6,511 nt of DNA from Chloroflexota bacterium. Lineage in GTDB: Bacteria; Chloroflexota; Chloroflexia; JAMDCE01. The notes beneath the pieces were generated by a model. The model saw nothing but the letters and a program-made list of their open reading frames with translations. It searched no databases and was not told the DNA's origin. The stretch covers positions 1-6,511 of the forward strand of contig JAMDCE010000273.1 in the NCBI GenBank assembly GCA_023489135.1. The letters are read 5' to 3'. A program made the translations under genes and the position numbers. This document shows positions 5,158 through 6,511 of the stretch, piece after piece. Every line of letters begins with the position of its first letter. The first letter of the stretch is position 1.

Positions 5158-6511
5158 GTGAGCACACCACCCAAGTTATCCGACCGTCCCAGCCAACCCA
5201 ACGCCAAGGATCCGCACACAGCTCCTCCTACCCGTCCCGTTATACCCCCGTGGGTGTGGTGGTTGCTAATGTTCATCGTCTTGGCGTGGAATGCCTACAC
5301 GCTGCTGGTTCCAAAGGAGCCCCCCGCTATGACTCTCTCCTACACGGCATTCCTCGATGAAGTCCGTTCGGGGAATGTCGCCAGCGTGACCATGAAGGGC
5401 CAGAGCATTGTAGGGACCTTCGTCACGGCCATCACAGGGTTGCCAGAGTCTAAGGCCGTGCCACCCGCAAGCGAGAGCACCGCAACTCCTGCGACAAAGG
5501 CAACGGGGACGACGCCGACGACCTACAGTAGATTTGACACCGTCATCCCCTCGCAAGGCGATGACCGCCTTCTCCCCCTTATGGAGGAGCACGGAGTAAC
5601 GGTATCTGCCAAAGACACCAGCGGTGGGTCCGGGCTACTCGAATTAGCCATCAGCCTTCTGCCGATGCTGCTTCTAGTCGGACTGATGATTATGATGGGA
5701 CGCCAGGCCCAGCGTGGGCAGCAGTCGCTTTTTGGTTTCGGAGGTAGCAAGGCGCGTGTGTACAACCAGGAGAGCCCGGGCGTCAGTTTTGCCGATGTGG
5801 CGGGGGAGGAAGAGGCCAAGGAGGAACTCCTGGAGGTCGTCGACTTCCTGAAGCGACCTGAACGTTATCACGCAATCGGCGCACGCCTGCCCCGTGGCAT
5901 ACTCCTTATTGGGCCACCGGGGACAGGAAAGACCCTCCTTGCCCGAGCGGTGGCCGGGGAGGCCGGGGTTCCGTTCTTCAGCATATCGGGGTCAGAGTTT
6001 GTGGAGATGTTTGTCGGCGTTGGGGCCAGTCGTGTTCGCGATCTGTTCACCAAGGCGAAGCTCCAGGCTCCAGCTATCGTTTTTGTGGACGAGATAGATG
6101 CGGTAGGTCGCCAAAGGGGAGCGGGACTGGGTGGGGGCAACGACGAGCGCGAACAAACCCTCAATCAACTGCTGGTCGAAATGGATGGATTCGACGACAA
6201 GACCAGCCTCATCGTGCTCGCGGCTACCAACCGGCCGGATGTGCTGGACCCGGCGCTTCTCCGTCCGGGGCGATTTGACCGGCAGGTAACGGTGGGACTC
6301 CCCGATCGCCGCGGGCGCGAAGCGATCCTCAAGATCCACACCCGTCACGTCCGACTCGGACCGGACGCGGATCTGGCCGCGTTGGCTCGACGCACTCCAG
6401 GATTCTCGGGGGCGGACCTCGCCAATCTGGTGAATGAAGGGGCAATGGCTGCGGCACGTCGTGGTGCGACTGAGGTTTACAACGCGGACTTCGATGAGGC
6501 AAGGATCGGGC
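5158..6511 (+). CDS. ftsH: ATP-dependent membrane zinc metalloprotease FtsH (C-terminus off window)
   Basis: FtsH extracts and degrades misfolded membrane proteins and selected cytosolic regulators as a membrane-bound hexamer. The 451 residues seen comprise a proline-rich cytosolic leader (1-30), a first membrane helix (about 31-51), an extracytoplasmic domain (52-157), a second helix (about 159-180) and the AAA+ domain. Motifs are Walker A GPPGTGKT (252-259), pore loop FVG (285-287), Walker B IVFVDEID (307-314) and the second region of homology [20 protein letters not shown] (357-376) with arginine fingers R369 and R372. The HEXGH zinc site would be expected near residue 474, just beyond the window. 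The start is GTG: GAGGAG (5142-5147) lies 10 nt upstream, and an in-frame TGA at 5152-5154 excludes an earlier start. The extracytoplasmic domain carries an unusual Ala/Thr/Pro/Ser-rich insert at about 92-122. It is transcribed away from the truncated kinase. Confidence 0.96.
   Translation, partial: MSTPPKLSDRPSQPNAKDPHTAPPTRPVIPPWVWWLLMFIVLAWNAYTLLVPKEPPAMTLSYTAFLDEVRSGNVASVTMKGQSIVGTFVTAITGLPESKAVPPASESTATPATKATGTTPTTYSRFDTVIPSQGDDRLLPLMEEHGVTVSAKDTSGGSGLLELAISLLPMLLLVGLMIMMGRQAQRGQQSLFGFGGSKARVYNQESPGVSFADVAGEEEAKEELLEVVDFLKRPERYHAIGARLPRGILLIGPPGTGKTLLARAVAGEAGVPFFSISGSEFVEMFVGVGASRVRDLFTKAKLQAPAIVFVDEIDAVGRQRGAGLGGGNDEREQTLNQLLVEMDGFDDKTSLIVLAATNRPDVLDPALLRPGRFDRQVTVGLPDRRGREAILKIHTRHVRLGPDADLAALARRTPGFSGADLANLVNEGAMAAARRGATEVYNADFDEARIG

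Noticed and set aside
4941..5276. The upstream 112 codons of the kinase frame.
   Set aside because: They contain no PAS pattern and overlap the ftsH promoter, ribosome binding site and first codons in antisense, so the gene is unlikely to begin at 5276.

Overview
The window looks like chromosomal DNA of a free-living bacterium with fairly high GC. The best guess is Chloroflexota or a relative, because it combines a very large MalT-like LuxR ATPase regulator, a PAS histidine kinase with no adjacent regulator, and an FtsH whose AAA module begins with a [13 protein letters not shown] stretch. That is inference from protein style; no taxonomic marker gene is present.

Layout. Bases 1-1803 (minus) hold the first 601 residues of a MalT/LuxR-type regulator whose DNA-binding end lies beyond the left edge. 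Bases 1864-2382 (minus) encode a DUF1003-type two-helix membrane protein and 2537-2896 (minus) a protein with two SPW-type repeats. Across a 222-bp divergent spacer, 3119-3271 (plus) encodes a 50-residue hydrophobic protein with a strong ribosome binding site. Bases 3331-3534 (minus) encode a 67-residue acidic protein of unknown function. Bases 3714-4940 (minus) encode a PAS histidine kinase that has lost the front of its first PAS domain. A 217-bp spacer separates it from ftsH, which starts at 5158 (plus) and runs off the right edge before the protease active site.

How the genes may work together. Three small integral membrane proteins lie next to each other, and the membrane-protein quality-control protease FtsH is about 2 kb away, so an envelope-stress theme is possible. 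Nothing in the sequence proves a functional link, and each gene appears to have its own translation signals. The most informative non-coding features are a perfect -10 box placed so that the LuxR-type mRNA would be leaderless, an extended -10 promoter with overlapping inverted repeats ahead of ftsH, and a 12-bp inverted repeat flanking a possible promoter between the kinase and the 67-residue gene. I see no RNA genes, CRISPR arrays, insertion sequences or convincing terminators, and no clearly new multi-gene system.
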